64,000 nucleotides of DNA from Micromonospora sonchi. GTDB lineage: Bacteria > Actinomycetota > Actinomycetes > Mycobacteriales > Micromonosporaceae. Location: NCBI RefSeq assembly GCF_014646235.1, contig NZ_BMNB01000011.1, positions 124,001 to 188,000 of the forward strand, in the 5' to 3' direction. Numbering within the stretch: position 1 is the first letter of the stretch; each line of letters begins with the position of its first letter. Shown here piece after piece: positions 10,007-19,411 of this stretch. A program made the position numbers and the translations under genes. A model generated the notes under the pieces. It did no database searches and was not told the origin of the DNA. It worked only from the letters and a program-made list of their open reading frames with translations.

Positions 10007-10987
10007 GTGGAGCCCGGCGATGATCGTAAGGACGTGATCCTCGTTGTCGACGACGACGAGGACATCGCCCGCTTCGTCGAGTTCAACCTGCGGCTGCACG
10101 GGTTCGAGGTGATCATCGCCGGGGACGGCCAGGAGGCGCTCGACCTCGTCGGACGGCAGCGGCCCGACCTGGCCGTGGTCGACCTGATGATGCCGCGGGT
10201 GGACGGCCTGGAGCTGACCCGGCGGCTGCGCGCCGACCCGATGACGACCGCGCTGCCGGTGATCATGTTGACCGCCAAGGGGATGACCCAGGACAAGGTC
10301 AACGGGCTCAGCGCCGGCGCCGACGACTACCTGGTCAAACCGTTCGACACCCTGGAGTTGCTGGCCCGGGTGACCTCGACCCTGCGACGTAACAAGGAGT
10401 TCCGCGAGGTCTCCCCGCTGACCGGCCTGCCGGGCAACAGCCGCATCCGGCGGGAGATCGCCGACCGGGTCCGCAGCGGGACCGACTACGCGGTCGGCTA
10501 CATCGACATCGACCGGTTCAAGAGCGTCAACGACCGGTACGGTTTCGTCCGGGGCGACGACTTCATCTCCGCGCTGGCGCGCACCCTGCACCGGGCGGTG
10601 GTCTCGGTGGCGCTGCCGCCGGCCTTCCTCGGTCACGTGGGCGGTGACGACTTCGTCTTCGTCTGCACCCCGGAGCAGGTCCTGGCGCTCACCTCGCGGG
10701 TGTCGGCGGACTACGAGAAGGCCGCGGACGCGCTCTACGACCCCACCGACCGGGAGCGCGGCTACGTCGAGCTGAAGGATCGGCGAGGCAACATCCGCCG
10801 GGCCGCGTTGGTCACCCTCTCCATCGGTGTCGCCATCTCCGACGCCGAAAAGCGTCTCACCGACCCTCTCGACGCGATGACGATCGCCTCCGAGATGAAG
10901 ACGGTGGCCAAGAGCCAACCCGGCTCGTACGTGGCGGTGGACCGCCGCCGTGGGGTCGGCGATCCGAACCACCGTCATGTGAAGTAG
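10007..10987 (+). CDS. Response regulator with receiver and GGDEF-like domain
   Basis: A 326-residue PleD-like regulator. The receiver (about residues 9-125) has the acidic cluster VVDDDEDI, phospho-acceptor Asp59 in AVVDLMMP, Thr89 and Lys111 in DDYLVKP. The GGDEF-type domain (about 135-320) has DIDRFKSVNDRYGF and the signature GGDDF at 212-216, where the usual central Glu is Asp. An active diguanylate cyclase normally has GG(D/E)EF, so activity is uncertain and it may be a degenerate sensor. The GTG at 10007 was chosen; another GTG at 10034 is possible but would cut the first strand. No histidine kinase lies nearby. Confidence 0.85.
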   Translation: MEPGDDRKDVILVVDDDEDIARFVEFNLRLHGFEVIIAGDGQEALDLVGRQRPDLAVVDLMMPRVDGLELTRRLRADPMTTALPVIMLTAKGMTQDKVNGLSAGADDYLVKPFDTLELLARVTSTLRRNKEFREVSPLTGLPGNSRIRREIADRVRSGTDYAVGYIDIDRFKSVNDRYGFVRGDDFISALARTLHRAVVSVALPPAFLGHVGGDDFVFVCTPEQVLALTSRVSADYEKAADALYDPTDRERGYVELKDRRGNIRRAALVTLSIGVAISDAEKRLTDPLDAMTIASEMKTVAKSQPGSYVAVDRRRGVGDPNHRHVK

Positions 10988-11045
10988 CTCGCCGGACTGG
11001 CCGAACACCCCGGTCGGCGTGTAAGACTTCCTTCAGTACCCACCA

Positions 11046-11218
11046 CGCGCTGGCGGGACTCGGTGTAATTCCGAACCGGCGGTGATCCACGGCCCGACCG
11101 TGGTAAGCCCGCGACCCGGGAGCGGTTCGTCCGCCCGGTGGACCTGGTGAGAATCCAGGGCCGACGGTTGGGGGCGGCCTCGTCCGCGCCCAGAAAGTCC
11201 GGATGGGAGACAGCGCGC
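11046..11218 (+). promoter_or_regulatory. FMN riboswitch (RFN element)
   Basis: This stretch carries the conserved blocks of the RFN element in order: GTGTAATTCCGAACCGGCGG, TAAGCCCGCGA, GGTGAGAATCCAGGGCCGAC and AAGTCCGGATGGGAG. It sits in the 372-base gap upstream of ribD, so it should turn off the rib operon when FMN is plentiful. End points are approximate. About 140 bases lie between it and the ribD start, enough for a terminator or a sequestering stem, but I did not resolve which. Confidence 0.95.
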
Positions 11219-11359
11219 GGGACGGAAGGGTCGTGTGCGGCTCGCCGGGCTTCGGCGTGCGCACCGCCCACCGGGGCGGTGGTCGCCGCGCCCGGACTCC
11301 GCCTGCCTGTCCGACTCCCCGCCCCGCCCGCGCGCAGAGCGAGAGGGCAGGGCCAGGCG

Positions 11360-12421
11360 ATGGCGAGCGTCTCCGTCGACGAGGCGATGCGTCGCGCGAT
11401 CGAACTCGCGGCGCGCGGGCTCGGCACGACCAGTCCCAACCCCGTGGTCGGCTGTGTGCTGCTCGACGCCGGCGGCGAGGTGGTCGGCGAGGGCTTCCAC
11501 GTGTACGCCGGCGGGCCGCACGCCGAGATCGTCGCGTTGGCCCAGGCCGGTCACCGCGCGAAGGGCGGCACCGCCGTGGTGACCCTGGAACCCTGTGACC
11601 ACACCGGCCGCACCGGCCCGTGCAGCCTCGCGTTGGCGCAGGCGGGAGTGGCCCGGGTCGTCATCGCGGTACCCGACCCCACCCCGGTGGCCACCGGTGG
11701 CGCCGCGACCCTGCGCGCCGCCGGAGTCCGGGTCGACCTGGGGGTACGCGCCGCCGAGGCGGAGAGCGGCAACGTGGCGTGGCTGACCGCCATGCGCCGG
11801 GGCTGGCCGTACGTGATCTGGAAGTACGCCGCGACGTTCGACGGGCGTTCGGCGGCGGCCGACGGCACCAGCATGTGGATCACGTCCGAGGCGGCCCGGA
11901 TGGACGTGCACGCGCTGCGCGCCACCGTCGACGCGGTGGTCGTCGGCTTGGGCACGGTGCTCGCCGACGATCCCCGGCTCACCGTGCGCAACCTGCGCGA
12001 CGGCAGCCTGGCCATCCGGCAGCCGCTGCGGGTGGTGGTCGACTCGGCCGGGCGGACCCCGGCCGATGCCCAGGTCCGCGACGGCGCCGCCGCCACCTGG
12101 GTCGCCACCGCCGACGAGGTGGGCGCCGGCCCGGACGGCGGCGTGGACCTGCCCGCGCTCCTGGCGGCCCTGCACGTGCGCGGGGTACGGGCCGTGCTGC
12201 TGGAGGGCGGCCCGCGACTGGCCGGGGCGTTCCTCGCGGCCGGACTGGTCGATCGGGTCGTCGGCTACCTCGCCCCCCGGCTGCTCGGCGCCGGACCCGC
12301 CGCCCTGGTCGACGCGGGCGTGACCACCATCGCCGAGGCCATCGACCTGGAGATCACCGACGTCACGCAGATCGGACCCGACCTGCGGATCACCGCACTG
12401 CCCCGCAAAAGGGAGGGCTAG
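11360..12421 (+). CDS. ribD: Bifunctional pyrimidine deaminase/reductase RibD
   Basis: Catalyses the second and third steps of riboflavin synthesis. The 353-residue protein has an N-terminal deaminase (about residues 1-145) with zinc ligands in HAEIVAL and LEPCDHTGRTGPC. A C-terminal NADPH-dependent reductase follows (KYAATFDGRSAAADGTSMWIT and LLEGGPRLAGAFL). The ATG at 11360 was chosen because the deaminase fold starts right after it and GGCAGGGCCAGG precedes it. It is the first gene after the FMN riboswitch. The stop is 2 bases from ribE. Confidence 0.96.
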   Translation: MASVSVDEAMRRAIELAARGLGTTSPNPVVGCVLLDAGGEVVGEGFHVYAGGPHAEIVALAQAGHRAKGGTAVVTLEPCDHTGRTGPCSLALAQAGVARVVIAVPDPTPVATGGAATLRAAGVRVDLGVRAAEAESGNVAWLTAMRRGWPYVIWKYAATFDGRSAAADGTSMWITSEAARMDVHALRATVDAVVVGLGTVLADDPRLTVRNLRDGSLAIRQPLRVVVDSAGRTPADAQVRDGAAATWVATADEVGAGPDGGVDLPALLAALHVRGVRAVLLEGGPRLAGAFLAAGLVDRVVGYLAPRLLGAGPAALVDAGVTTIAEAIDLEITDVTQIGPDLRITALPRKREG

Positions 12422-12423
12422 GC

Positions 12424-13119
12424 ATGTTCACCGGCATCGTCGAGGAACTGGGCAAGGTCGTCGGGGTGACCCCGACCGCGGAGGACTCAGCCCTGGTGGC
12501 GATCCGTGGCCCGCTGGTCGCCTCCGACGCCCGGCACGGCGACTCGATCGCGGTCAACGGCGTCTGCCTGACCGTGGTCGACGTCGACGGCGGGGTGTTC
12601 ACCGCCGACGTGATGGGCGAGACGCTGCGCCGGTCGGCGCTGGGCGCGCTGCGCGCCGACGACCCGGTCAACCTGGAACGCGCCGCCGCGCTCGGCAGCC
12701 GCCTCGGCGGTCACCTGGTGCAGGGCCACGTCGACGGGGTGGGGGAGGTGCTCTCCCGCGAGCCCGCGCCGCGCTGGGAAACCGTCCGGTTCCGGCTGCC
12801 CGCCGCCCTGTCCCGGTACGTGGTGGAGAAGGGCTCGATCACCGTGGACGGGGTCTCGTTGACCGTGGCCGCGGTCGGCGACGACTGGTTCACCGTGGGG
12901 CTGATCCCCACCACGCTGTCGCTGACCACGCTGGGCGCCCGGGCCGTCGGCGACCCGGTCAACCTGGAGGTCGACGTGCTGGCCAAGTACGTCGAGCGGC
13001 TGCTCGGCGCCCGCGCCGGCGCCGTCGCCGCGCCCCCGGATGCCTTCCTCGGCGTCGCCGTCGCCGCGCCCCCGGTCGGCCTGTCCGGCGGCACCGCACC
13101 CGGTCCGGTGACGTCGTGA
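12424..13119 (+). CDS. ribE: Riboflavin synthase (alpha chain)
   Basis: Dismutates two 6,7-dimethyl-8-ribityllumazines into riboflavin. The 231-residue protein shows the typical twofold internal repeat. Each half has a [13 protein letters not shown] or [12 protein letters not shown] segment, plus the classic start [10 protein letters not shown] and the linking [14 protein letters not shown]. About 25 residues after the second barrel are Ala/Pro/Gly-rich ([15 protein letters not shown]) and are not part of the usual fold. The stop overlaps ribM by four bases (GTGA). Confidence 0.97.
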   Translation: MFTGIVEELGKVVGVTPTAEDSALVAIRGPLVASDARHGDSIAVNGVCLTVVDVDGGVFTADVMGETLRRSALGALRADDPVNLERAAALGSRLGGHLVQGHVDGVGEVLSREPAPRWETVRFRLPAALSRYVVEKGSITVDGVSLTVAAVGDDWFTVGLIPTTLSLTTLGARAVGDPVNLEVDVLAKYVERLLGARAGAVAAPPDAFLGVAVAAPPVGLSGGTAPGPVTS

Positions 13120-13811
13120 CCGGCGCGCTCGGCTGGCTGCTCACCGCCGAGGTGCAGATCGCCGGCTCGCCGGTGCTGGTGCGGGAGATCGTCGGCAACG
13201 TCTTCGGGCTCGGCTCGGCGCTGCTCGGCCTGCGCCGGCTGGTCTGGGCGTGGCCACTGGGCATGATCGGCAACGCGCTGCTGTTCACCGTCTTCCTCGG
13301 CGGCGCCTTCGCCACCCCGCAGGCCCACGACCTGTACGGGCAGGCGGGCCGGCAGGTGTTCTTCTTCGGCGTCAGCCTCTACGGCTGGTGGCGCTGGACG
13401 CGTACCCGCCGCCTCGGCACCGACGCCGACGGGGCGGCGGTCACCCCCAGGTGGGCCACCGGCGCCGAGCGGCTGGGGTTGCTCGCCGCTGCGGTCGTGG
13501 GCACCGCGGTGGCCTACCCGGTGCTGGCCGCGCTCGGCTCCTGGGGCCCGCTGCCCGACGCCTGGATCCTCACCGGCAGCCTGCTGGCCACGTACGGCAT
13601 GGCTCGCGGCTGGGTGGACTTCTGGCTGATCTGGATCGCCGTGGACGCGGTCGGCGTACCGCTGCTGCTGCGCGGCGGTTACTACCCGTCGGCGGCCATG
13701 TACCTCGGCTACGGCGCGTTCTGTGTGTGGGGTCTGGTCAGCTGGTGGCGCACCTCGCGGCGCACCCGCCCGACCGCCCCGATCTCGACCTATGCGGAGG
13801 CCGCGGCATGA
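13116..13811 (+). CDS. ribM: PnuC-family riboflavin transporter RibM
   Basis: A 231-residue integral membrane protein of the PnuC family with about seven hydrophobic segments. Aromatic-rich segments such as [13 protein letters not shown] and a second [15 protein letters not shown] match the family's W-x-x-W type repeats. PnuC proteins carry nicotinamide riboside, but those inside FMN-riboswitch operons of actinobacteria (RibM) carry riboflavin. Position between ribE and ribBA with GTGA and ATGA overlaps supports that role here. The substrate is inferred from context. Confidence 0.88.
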   Translation: MTGALGWLLTAEVQIAGSPVLVREIVGNVFGLGSALLGLRRLVWAWPLGMIGNALLFTVFLGGAFATPQAHDLYGQAGRQVFFFGVSLYGWWRWTRTRRLGTDADGAAVTPRWATGAERLGLLAAAVVGTAVAYPVLAALGSWGPLPDAWILTGSLLATYGMARGWVDFWLIWIAVDAVGVPLLLRGGYYPSAAMYLGYGAFCVWGLVSWWRTSRRTRPTAPISTYAEAAA

Positions 13812-15076
13812 CGGGTTCCTTCGACAGCATCGAACAGGCGGTGGCGGACATGGCCGCCGGCCGGCCCGTCATCGTGGTCGACGACCCCGGTCGGGAGAAC
13901 GAGGGCGACCTGATCTTCGCCGCCGAGCTGGCCACGCCGGAGCTGCTGGCCTTCACCGTGCGGTACACCTCGGGGTTCATCTGCGTACCGCTGCCCGAGG
14001 ACGAGTGCGACCGGCTCGACCTGCCGCCCATGCACCACACCAACCAGGACCGCCGGCAGACCGCGTACACGGTCACGGTGGACGCGCGGGAGGGGGTGAG
14101 CACCGGCATCTCGGCCGCTGACCGGGCGCACACCATCCGGCTGCTCGCCGATCCGCGTACCGGCCCGGCCGACCTGGCCCGGCCCGGGCACGTGGTGCCG
14201 CTGCGCGCCCGTCCCGGTGGGGTGCTGCGGCGTCCCGGGCACACCGAGGCGGCCGTCGACCTGGCCCGGCTGGCCGGGCTGCGGCCGGCCGGTGTGCTCT
14301 GCGAGCTGGTGAACGACGACGGCACCATGATGCGGCTGCCCGAGCTGGAGAAGTTCCGCGCGGAGCACTCGCTGTCCCTGGTCACCATCGCCGACCTGAT
14401 CGCCTACCGGCGACGTACCGAGAAGCAGGTGGAGCTGGTCGCCGACGCCCGGATGCCCACCGAGCACGGGGTGTTCCGGGCGCTGGGCTACCGCAGCGAG
14501 TTCGACTCGACCGAGCACGTGGCCCTGGTGATGGGCGAGCTCGGCGACGGTCGGGACGTGCTGGTGCGGGTGCACTCCGAGTGCCTGACCGGCGACGCCT
14601 TCTCCTCGCTGCGGTGCGACTGCGGCCCACAGCTCAACGCCGCGCTGGACCGGGTCGCCGGGGAGGGCCGGGGCGTGGTCCTCTACGTACGCGGCCACGA
14701 GGGGCGGGGCATCGGGCTGCTGCACAAGCTGCGGGCGTACCAGTTGCAGGACCAGGGCCGAGACACGGTCGACGCGAACCTCGACCTCGGGCTGCCGGCC
14801 GACGCGCGCGACTACGGCACCGGCGCGCAGATCCTCTACGACCTCGGGGTGCGCTCGATGCGGCTGCTGACCAACAACCCGGCCAAGCGGGCCGGGCTGG
14901 AGGGCTACGGGCTGACCGTCACCGGCCGGGAGGGCCTGCCGGTACGGCCGCACCCGGAGAACGTGCGCTACCTGCGCACCAAGCGGGACCGGATGGGACA
15001 CCTGCTTGACCAACTGGACGAGGTGACCGAGGCCCCGATGGGCCGTTTGGTTCCCGGCGACGAGATCGGAGCGTAG
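13808..15076 (+). CDS. ribBA: Bifunctional DHBP synthase / GTP cyclohydrolase II
   Basis: Supplies both precursors of riboflavin: 3,4-dihydroxy-2-butanone 4-phosphate from ribulose 5-phosphate, and the ribosylaminopyrimidine from GTP. The N-terminal half (about residues 1-205) has [26 protein letters not shown] and CELVNDDG. The C-terminal half has the zinc-binding [38 protein letters not shown] and [15 protein letters not shown]. Both sets of catalytic motifs look intact over 422 residues. The ATG overlaps the ribM stop (ATGA). Confidence 0.96.
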   Translation: MTGSFDSIEQAVADMAAGRPVIVVDDPGRENEGDLIFAAELATPELLAFTVRYTSGFICVPLPEDECDRLDLPPMHHTNQDRRQTAYTVTVDAREGVSTGISAADRAHTIRLLADPRTGPADLARPGHVVPLRARPGGVLRRPGHTEAAVDLARLAGLRPAGVLCELVNDDGTMMRLPELEKFRAEHSLSLVTIADLIAYRRRTEKQVELVADARMPTEHGVFRALGYRSEFDSTEHVALVMGELGDGRDVLVRVHSECLTGDAFSSLRCDCGPQLNAALDRVAGEGRGVVLYVRGHEGRGIGLLHKLRAYQLQDQGRDTVDANLDLGLPADARDYGTGAQILYDLGVRSMRLLTNNPAKRAGLEGYGLTVTGREGLPVRPHPENVRYLRTKRDRMGHLLDQLDEVTEAPMGRLVPGDEIGA

Positions 15077-15079
15077 GCG

Positions 15080-15577
15080 ATGGCGGGTTTTGGTGAGCCG
15101 GAGACGGCCCCGGTCGACGCGACCGGGTTGACCGTGGGCGTGGTCGCCGCGCGGTGGCACGGCGAGCTGACCGACCACATGCTCGACCGGGCGGTGGCCG
15201 CCGCGCAGGCGTGCGGCGCGCGGACGCTGGTGGCCCGGGTGGCCGGTTCGGTCGAGCTGCCCGTGGTGGCGCAGGCCCTGGCCCGCCGCTGCGACGTGGT
15301 GGTGGCGCTCGGCGTGGTGGTACGCGGTGCCACGGCGCACTTCGACTACGTCTGCCGCTCGGTCACCGACGGCCTGACCCGCATCGCCCTCGACGAGGGC
15401 AAGCCGGTCGCCCACGGCGTGCTCACCGTGGACACCATCGACCAGGCCCGGGACCGCGCCGGCCTGCCCGGCTCCGCGGAGGACAAGGGTTGGGCCGCCA
15501 CCGTGGCCGCCCTGGACGCCGCCCTGGCGATCCGCACGGTCACCACCTCGGCCACCCACCGGGTCGGCTTCGCCTGA
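15080..15577 (+). CDS. ribH: 6,7-dimethyl-8-ribityllumazine synthase
   Basis: Condenses the two RibBA-pathway products into lumazine, the substrate of riboflavin synthase. The 165-residue protein has the family's VVAARWHGELTDHML, VAGSVELPVVAQALAR, VVALGVVVRGATAHFDYVC and GVLTVDTIDQARDRAG. The phosphate-binding segment and catalytic histidine (TAHFD) are present. It is the last gene of the rib operon, 3 bases after ribBA, and a long inverted repeat follows. Confidence 0.97.
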   Translation: MAGFGEPETAPVDATGLTVGVVAARWHGELTDHMLDRAVAAAQACGARTLVARVAGSVELPVVAQALARRCDVVVALGVVVRGATAHFDYVCRSVTDGLTRIALDEGKPVAHGVLTVDTIDQARDRAGLPGSAEDKGWAATVAALDAALAIRTVTTSATHRVGFA

Positions 15578-15596
15578 CTCACCCCCCCGGGGATCA

Positions 15597-15665
15597 CCCC
15601 GTTGATCATGAGGTTATTGCCATCGGTAAGCGCTTTCCAGGGCGATAACTTCATGATCAACGGGG
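15597..15665. repeat. Long imperfect palindrome, dispersed-repeat type
   Basis: Two 25-base arms (15597-15621 and 15641-15665) are inverted complements with two mismatches, around a 19-base loop. The core is GTTGATCATGA and its complement. It lies between convergent ribH and the ABC ATPase gene, so it can act as a terminator on both strands. Its low GC against the background and mobile-looking structure suggest a member of a dispersed family. I recall similar elements in Micromonosporaceae, which is unchecked here. Confidence 0.8.
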
Positions 15666-15669
15666 GCGG

Positions 15670-16413
15670 TCAGAGGCGGCCGGCTTCGATGATGCGGGAG
15701 AGGAACTGTTGGGTACGCGGACGGGTCGGCTGGCCGAGGACCTGCTGCGGCGGTCCGGCCTCGAGCACCCGTCCGCCGTCGAGGAAGCAGACCTGGTCGG
15801 CGACGTCGCGGGCGAAGCTCATCTCGTGGGTGGCCAGGACCATCGTCAATCCGTCGGCCTTGAGGTCGCGGATCATGGTGAGGACTTCGCCGACCAGTTC
15901 CGGGTCGAGTGCCGAGGTGACCTCGTCGAGCAGCAGCAGCCGGGGCGAGTTGGCCAGCGCCCGGACGATCGCCACCCGCTGCTGCTGTCCGCCGGAGAGC
16001 CGGTCCGGGAAGGCGTCGGCCTTCGCCCCGAGCCCCATCCGATCGAGCAGTTCGCGGGCGTGCGCCTCGGCCTCGACCCGGGCGCGCCGGTGCACCCGGC
16101 GCGGGGCCAGGGTGACGTTGTCCAGCACGCTCAGATGCGGGAAGAGGTTGTACGCCTGGAAGACCATCCCGATGCGGCGGCGTACCTTGTCCGGGTCCAC
16201 GCCCGGCGCGGAGATCTCCTCGCCGTCCAGCTCGATGGTCCCGTCGTGCAACTCCTCCAGCAGGTTGACGCAGCGCAGCAGGGTCGACTTGCCCGACCCG
16301 GAGGCCCCGATCAGCGCCACCACCTGGTGTTCGGCCACGGTCAGGTCGAGTGAGTCCAGGACGGCCTGCCCGCCGAACTCCTTGCGCAGGCCGCGGCAGC
16401 GCAACACGTCCAC
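15670..16413 (-). CDS. Polar amino-acid ABC transporter ATP-binding protein
   Basis: A 247-residue ATPase of the GlnQ/HisP type that powers amino-acid uptake. Walker A is GASGSGKST, the Q-loop VFQAYNLFPHLSV, the signature LSGGQQQRVAI, Walker B LLLLDEVTSALDP, and the H-switch ATHEMSFA. VTSALDP and ATHEM are typical of the polar amino-acid subfamily. The start is GTG. It is the third gene of a binding protein-permease-ATPase operon on the minus strand, 2 bases after the permease stop. Confidence 0.95.
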   Translation of the reverse strand: MDVLRCRGLRKEFGGQAVLDSLDLTVAEHQVVALIGASGSGKSTLLRCVNLLEELHDGTIELDGEEISAPGVDPDKVRRRIGMVFQAYNLFPHLSVLDNVTLAPRRVHRRARVEAEAHARELLDRMGLGAKADAFPDRLSGGQQQRVAIVRALANSPRLLLLDEVTSALDPELVGEVLTMIRDLKADGLTMVLATHEMSFARDVADQVCFLDGGRVLEAGPPQQVLGQPTRPRTQQFLSRIIEAGRL

Positions 16414-16415
16414 GA

Positions 16416-17261
16416 TCAGCCTCCGGACTGGCGTCGGGCCGCCCGCAGCGTCACCCGGTCGGTGACGGCGATCAGCGGGATGGCGAGCAGGACGAAGAGC
16501 ACCCCGGCCACGATGTAAGGCGTGTAGTTGAAGGTCTGGGCGGTGGCGATCTGCGCGGCCCGGACCGCGTCGATCGGCCCGGCCAGGGCGACCAGGCCGA
16601 CGTCCTTCTGCAACGCCACGATGTCGTTGAGCAGCGGCGGGGCCACCCGGCGGACGGCCTGGGGCAGCACCACGTGCCGCATGGTCTGCCGGTAGGTCAG
16701 CCCCAGCGACCGGGCCGCCGCGAGCTGACTCGGGTGCACCGACTCGATGCCGGCGCGGAACACCTCGGCGAGGTAGCCGCTGTAGGTGAGCACCAGCGCC
16801 GCCCCGCCCAGCACCAGCACCGACGGCATGCCCTGCAACCGCAGGCCGGGTGCGCCCAGGGTGAGCACGTAGAGCACGATGATCAGCGGCAGGCCGCGGA
16901 AGACGTACGTGTAGCTGGTCGCCAGGGCCCGGATCGGGAAGAAGATCGGCCCGCGCAGCGTACGCAGGACCGCGATCAGCAGGCCGAGCAGCAGCGCGGC
17001 GACCGCGCAGCAGACCAGCAACCGGACGTTGAGCCAGAGCCCGGTCAGCACCCGGGGCAGCGCGTCCCGGGCGATCTGCGGGTCGAGGAAGGTCTGGCGT
17101 ACCCGCTCCCAGCCGGGCGCCCCGGTCACCGCCACCGCCAGCAGCGTGCCGACCGCCGCCGTGGAGGCAGCGGCGATCAGCACGCTCAGCACGGTCTGCC
17201 GGCGTCGGTACGCGACCCGGGCCCGCTGCGCGGGCGAGAGGACGTGCGCGCTGGTGCTCAC
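16416..17261 (-). CDS. Polar amino-acid ABC transporter permease
   Basis: A 281-residue His/Glu/Gln-type permease. It has a transmembrane helix near residues 20-45 and four to five more in the domain starting at about 75. The EAA-type loop that contacts the ATPase is EVFRAGIESVHPSQLAAARSLG (in two parts around residues 170-190). FRGLPLIIVLY is the family's conserved 'RGTP' region with Leu for Thr. The GTG start overlaps the binding-protein stop (GTGA). A single permease suggests a homodimeric channel. Confidence 0.93.
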   Translation of the reverse strand: MSTSAHVLSPAQRARVAYRRRQTVLSVLIAAASTAAVGTLLAVAVTGAPGWERVRQTFLDPQIARDALPRVLTGLWLNVRLLVCCAVAALLLGLLIAVLRTLRGPIFFPIRALATSYTYVFRGLPLIIVLYVLTLGAPGLRLQGMPSVLVLGGAALVLTYSGYLAEVFRAGIESVHPSQLAAARSLGLTYRQTMRHVVLPQAVRRVAPPLLNDIVALQKDVGLVALAGPIDAVRAAQIATAQTFNYTPYIVAGVLFVLLAIPLIAVTDRVTLRAARRQSGG

Positions 17262-18118
17262 GTGAGTTCGGGTGCTCCCGCGTCCCGGGCGAGCCACTGC
17301 TGCTCCAACTGCTTGAGCGCCCCGTCCGCGGAGAGTTTCCCCACCGCGCCGCTGACGCAGCCGGTGAGCGGGGAGTCCTTGTCCAGCAGCAGGCCGAACG
17401 CCTCCGGGGTGCCCACCTGGGGCAGTTGGCCGACGATCACCGCGTCGTCGATCTCCGCGCCGGTGATGTAGAAGGCGGTGGGCAGGTCCACCACCAGACC
17501 GTCGAGCTGGCCGTTCTGGAGGGCCTTCTTGGCGTCGTCGTTGCTGTTGTAGACCTGCGGCTCGACCGTCGGCTTGATCACGTCGGTGATCGCCTGGTAG
17601 CTGGTCGTGCCGACCTGGGCGCCGAGCTTGGCGGCGCGGAGATCGGCCAGCGCGGTCTTCCCGGCGATCTTGGAGGACTTCAGCGCGATGACGGTCTGCC
17701 GCACCAGGTAGTAGGGGGCGGAGAAGTCCACCGCCTGCTTGCGCTCTTCGGTGATGGAGAACTGGTTGATGTCGAAGTCGAACTCCTTCGGACCGGGCGC
17801 GACGGCGGAGTCGAACCGCACCCGGGTCCAGACGACGTCCTCGCGGGCGTAGCCGAGCTTCTCGGCCACCGCGTAGGCGACCGCGGACTCGAAGCCCTCG
17901 CCGTTGTCGGGTTTGTCGTCGACGAACCACGGCTGGTAGGCCGGCTCGTCGGTGGCGATGGTGAGCTTGCCCGCTGTCCGGGTGGGCAGGCTCTCCTTGC
18001 TGCAAGGCGCGCCCACGGTGGGCATGGGCGTGGGGGTGGCCTGCGGGCTGCAGGCGCCGACCGCGAGCAGAACACCGGCGGCGGTGGCGAGCCGGAGGAT
18101 GCGTGAGGTGCTGACCAT
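17258..18118 (-). CDS. Amino-acid ABC transporter substrate-binding lipoprotein
   Basis: A 286-residue extracellular binding protein of SBP family 3. The signal peptide ends in a lipobox, LLAVGACS, with the lipidated Cys near residue 22. The family pattern follows: [63 protein letters not shown] and [16 protein letters not shown] and [12 protein letters not shown] are the usual sugar-free amino-acid ligand region. The actual amino acid is not readable. It is first in the operon, divergent from hisE across 139 bases. Confidence 0.93.
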   Translation of the reverse strand: MVSTSRILRLATAAGVLLAVGACSPQATPTPMPTVGAPCSKESLPTRTAGKLTIATDEPAYQPWFVDDKPDNGEGFESAVAYAVAEKLGYAREDVVWTRVRFDSAVAPGPKEFDFDINQFSITEERKQAVDFSAPYYLVRQTVIALKSSKIAGKTALADLRAAKLGAQVGTTSYQAITDVIKPTVEPQVYNSNDDAKKALQNGQLDGLVVDLPTAFYITGAEIDDAVIVGQLPQVGTPEAFGLLLDKDSPLTGCVSGAVGKLSADGALKQLEQQWLARDAGAPELT

Positions 18119-18257
18119 GGCGGACAGCGTACGGCCAGCATCGGTGAGCGTCGAAGAGGTGTCCCACCAGAGCGGTAGGAAATGGTGGTCCCGCCGATCG
18201 GTTATTGCCGGACCCGGTGCGTGCGGCGACCGAGGGCAACTGGGAGAATCCGGATCC

Positions 18258-18521
18258 GTGAAGACGTTCGAGGAGTTGTTCGCCGAGCTGCAGGCCAAGG
18301 CCGCCGCCGGCACCCCCGGCTCGGGCACGGTCGCCGCGCTGGAGAAGGGGGTGCACTTCATCGGCAAGAAGGTGGTCGAGGAGGCGGCCGAGTCGTGGAT
18401 GGCGGCCGAGCACGAGGGGCCTGAGCGCGCCGCCGAGGAGATCTCCCAGCTGCTCTACCACGTCCAGGTGCTGATGCTCGCCAGCGGCCTCGAGCTGAAG
18501 GACGTCTACCGACATCTCTGA
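18258..18521 (+). CDS. hisE: Phosphoribosyl-ATP pyrophosphatase
   Basis: Second step of histidine synthesis: hydrolyses phosphoribosyl-ATP to phosphoribosyl-AMP. The 87-residue all-alpha protein has the MazG-like metal site, with [14 protein letters not shown] and the later [14 protein letters not shown], as in other HisE proteins. The GTG start is the first codon of the conserved region ([11 protein letters not shown]). A -10-like GAGAAT lies about 10 bases upstream with no clear ribosome site, so it may be leaderless. hisG follows. Confidence 0.95.
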   Translation: MKTFEELFAELQAKAAAGTPGSGTVAALEKGVHFIGKKVVEEAAESWMAAEHEGPERAAEEISQLLYHVQVLMLASGLELKDVYRHL

Positions 18522-18565
18522 GTGCCTGCCGTCGACCACATACCGATCGAATGGAGCACTCCGTC

Positions 18566-19411
18566 ATGCTGCGTGTCGCCGTACCCAACAAGGGCACCCT
18601 GGCCGAGTCGGCCGCCCAGATGCTGTGCGAGGCGGGCTACCGCCAGCGCACCGACCCGAAGGACCTGGTCTGCCGGGACGAGCAGAACGATGTCGAATTC
18701 TTCTATCTGCGACCGAAGGACATCGCCACCTACGTCGGCTCCGGTGATCTGGATGTCGGCATCACCGGCCGCGATCTGCTGATCGACTCCGGCGCCCCGG
18801 CCGAGGAGGTGCTCGACCTGAACTTCGGCCGGGCCACCTTCCGCTTCGCCGCCCGGCCCGACGACGTCGACGACGTACAGGCGCTGGGCGGGCACCGGAT
18901 CGCCACCGCGTACCCGGGACTGGTCGAACGCCACCTGGTCGAGTTGGGCGTCAAGGCCGACGTGATCCGGCTCGACGGCGCGGTGGAGAACGCCATCCGC
19001 CTCGGCGTGGCCGACGTGGTCGCCGACGTGGTTGAGACCGGCGCCACCCTGCGCCAGGCCGGTCTGGTGGTCTTCGGCGAGCCGCTGCTGCGCTCCTCGG
19101 CGGTGCTGGTACGCCGCATCGGCGCGACGCCCCACCCGCAGGCGGCGCAGTTGCTGCGCCGGCTGCACGGGGTGCTGGTGGCCCGCCGGTACGTGATGCT
19201 CGCCTACGACGTGCCGGCCGGTCTGCTGGACCGGGCCAGCTCGCTGACTCCCGGCATAGAGTCACCGACGGTCTCCCCGCTGCACCGCGAGGGCTGGGTG
19301 GCGGTGCAGGCGATGGTGCTCCGCGACGACGTGCACCGGATCATGGACGAGCTCTACGAGCTGGGCGCCCGGGCGATCCTGGTCACCAACATCCACGCCT
19401 GCCGGCTGTGA
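18566..19411 (+). CDS. hisG: ATP phosphoribosyltransferase (long form)
   Basis: First and regulated step of histidine synthesis, joining ATP and PRPP. The 281-residue length matches the long form with a C-terminal regulatory domain. Motifs are LRVAVPNKGTLAE, FLRPKD-like FYLRPKDIATYVGSG, DVGITGRDLL, the PRPP loop DVVETGATLRQ, and the C-terminal SPTVSPL and GARAILVTNIHACRL. I chose the ATG at 18566 because homologues begin MLRVAVPNKG and GGAG lies 9-10 bases upstream. An in-frame ATG at 18551 would add five residues. Confidence 0.96.
   Translation: MLRVAVPNKGTLAESAAQMLCEAGYRQRTDPKDLVCRDEQNDVEFFYLRPKDIATYVGSGDLDVGITGRDLLIDSGAPAEEVLDLNFGRATFRFAARPDDVDDVQALGGHRIATAYPGLVERHLVELGVKADVIRLDGAVENAIRLGVADVVADVVETGATLRQAGLVVFGEPLLRSSAVLVRRIGATPHPQAAQLLRRLHGVLVARRYVMLAYDVPAGLLDRASSLTPGIESPTVSPLHREGWVAVQAMVLRDDVHRIMDELYELGARAILVTNIHACRL

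Noticed and set aside
9773..11008. Long minus-strand frame across rpe and the response regulator
   Set aside because: Same shadow effect; the plus-strand genes carry clear motifs throughout.
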